NCBI GenBank assembly: GCA_019022495.1
Contig: JAFEKR010000126.1
Span: 1 to 32,741 of the forward strand
Length of the DNA stretch: 32,741 bases
From: Epichloe hybrida
Taxonomy: Eukaryota > Ascomycota > Sordariomycetes > Hypocreales > Clavicipitaceae
Direction: 5' to 3'
Part shown: positions 32,080 to 32,741 of the stretch, in pieces
How positions within the stretch are numbered: the stretch's first letter is position 1
Layout of the letters: the number at the start of each line of letters is the position of its first letter
Notes under the pieces: model-generated
The model's input: the letters and a program-made list of their open reading frames with translations, nothing else
Database searches by the model: none
What the model was told of the DNA's origin: nothing
Translations under genes and position numbers: made by a program

Positions 32080-32741
32080 TATAACTAGAGGGATGCTAAG
32101 TATAGCATTCCTTATAGTAAAGGAAGAGGCTAATTAGAACCTTGCCCTTTAGCTTTGCTAAGAAGGAAGGATTATAACCCTAGGAAAACCCTTTAAGTAG
32201 TTTAATTAAGCTAAGATTAACGCTCTATAAGCTTGCGATATGTTTAAATTTGTTAAGTTTGACCTAGCAAAGCACAGAGGTTATAGAATCTTTGATTCTT
32301 ATATAGTCAGAGAGATCAAAGGCAAAGGGACGGATTCGCTATATAAGAAATCCCGCCTTATTGTATAAGGCTATAATAACAAAGGAAAGGAATTTATCCT
32401 AATGTAATCGCTAATAATATAACAAGTAAGCTAATAACTAATCGTAGCTATTGCTTTGTTATTAAGAAGAAAAGGCATTTACCTTTGGATTCGCGATATT
32501 ACATAAGCTTACACTCAATCGCACACGGTGCTAACGAGGCTAATTATTATAAGATTACTAAAGCAAATTACATATCTCTTTCTAGAAGGGACTATAATTA
32601 AATTAATTAGACCTCTTTACGGGATTATAGAGGCTAGAACCTACTAGTAGGTAATATACTTCTGTTACTACAGGGATAACCTTAATATAATAACCTTAAC
32701 CTATAATCCCTGCTTATTAATTATAGCCCTAAATAATAAGA
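32080..32741 (+). pseudogene. Copia D2 reverse transcriptase relic, partial
   Basis: N-terminal two thirds of the RT. It reads CDMFKFVKFDLAKHRGYRIF, VREIKGKGTDSLYKKSRLIV, KGKEFILM, LIVAIALLL, TYLIRPLYGI-type sequence (here IKLIRPLYGIIEA) and YFCYYRDNLNIITLTYNP. It ends before the QTDD motif, which is off the window. 32200-32600 is much less mutated than the preceding 600 bp and is among the best preserved coding sequence in the window, but stops remain. The inverted homologue is at 19684-20350. Confidence 0.88.

Larger units (their letters stand above)
28690..32741 (+). mobile_element. Copia D2: second D-type element, 3' end off window
   Basis: Inverted homologue of about 19684-23835 of Copia D. 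It contains gag, protease, integrase and the N-terminal part of RT, then runs off the window. Neither LTR is seen; its 5' part is missing or diverged left of 28690. Together with D it makes an inverted repeat with arms of about 4.1 kb. Confidence 0.88.

Noticed and set aside
1..32741. Host protein-coding or tRNA genes
   Set aside because: All coding signal traced belongs to retroelements, no tRNA-like cloverleaf was seen, and remaining stretches are LTR, leader or satellite.

Overview
The window is a transposon graveyard from a filamentous ascomycete (Pezizomycotina). No host gene, tRNA or rRNA was found on either strand. Almost everything is decayed LTR retrotransposon (Copia and Gypsy), with one LINE fragment and a (TACAA)n-linked satellite. 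The fungal assignment rests on the Copia integrase/RT type and on decay typical of repeat-induced point mutation (RIP). TpG and CpA are nearly absent and TpA is very frequent: positions 6541-6600 hold 13 TpA and no TpG or CpA. Stops arise mainly as CAA/CAG to TAA/TAG, and catalytic codons are lost by G-to-A in TpG context. Species cannot be named.

Layout. (1) 1-5345: Gypsy (Ty3-type) element on the minus strand, cut by the left window edge, with its 5' LTR at 5084-5345. (2) 5346-6330: (TACAA)n arrays alternating with ~280-bp AT-rich satellite units. (3) 6330-7521: Tad-like LINE ORF1 relic, plus strand, stopped at an LTR. (4) 7522-9305: minus-strand chimera made of the 5' LTR and leader of Copia family D joined at a 4-bp microhomology to the 3' end and LTR of Copia family A. 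(5) 9306-9530 and 16334-16517: one satellite-bearing locus split by (6) a complete but dead Copia element A, 9531-16333, plus strand. (7) 16518-18340 and 25092-28180: the two halves of a second A-like Copia (A2), inserted in a (TACAA)n array and itself split by (8) Copia D, 18341-25091, minus strand. (9) 28181-28442: solo LTR of the Gypsy family. (10) 28443-32741: a second D-type Copia (D2), plus strand, running off the right edge.

LTR families: A 307-310 bp, A2 296 bp, D 262 bp, Gypsy 262 bp. Copia order is gag, protease, integrase, RT, RNase H; Gypsy order is gag, protease, RT, RNase H, integrase. Across five integrase relics the D,D(35)E spacing is still exact, while every E codon is K and at least one D is N. 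These elements are therefore inactive point-mutation relics rather than scrambled sequence. D and D2 form a ~4-kb inverted repeat.

I did not find a new biological system. The points most worth checking are the two-family chimera at 7522-9305, the survival of CpA-rich pentamer arrays in a RIP-depleted locus, the matching mosaic of mutation intensity in D and D2, and the nested, partly deleted D-in-A2 insertion. Reading frames were followed by eye; domain limits are approximate, but motif positions were counted base by base.
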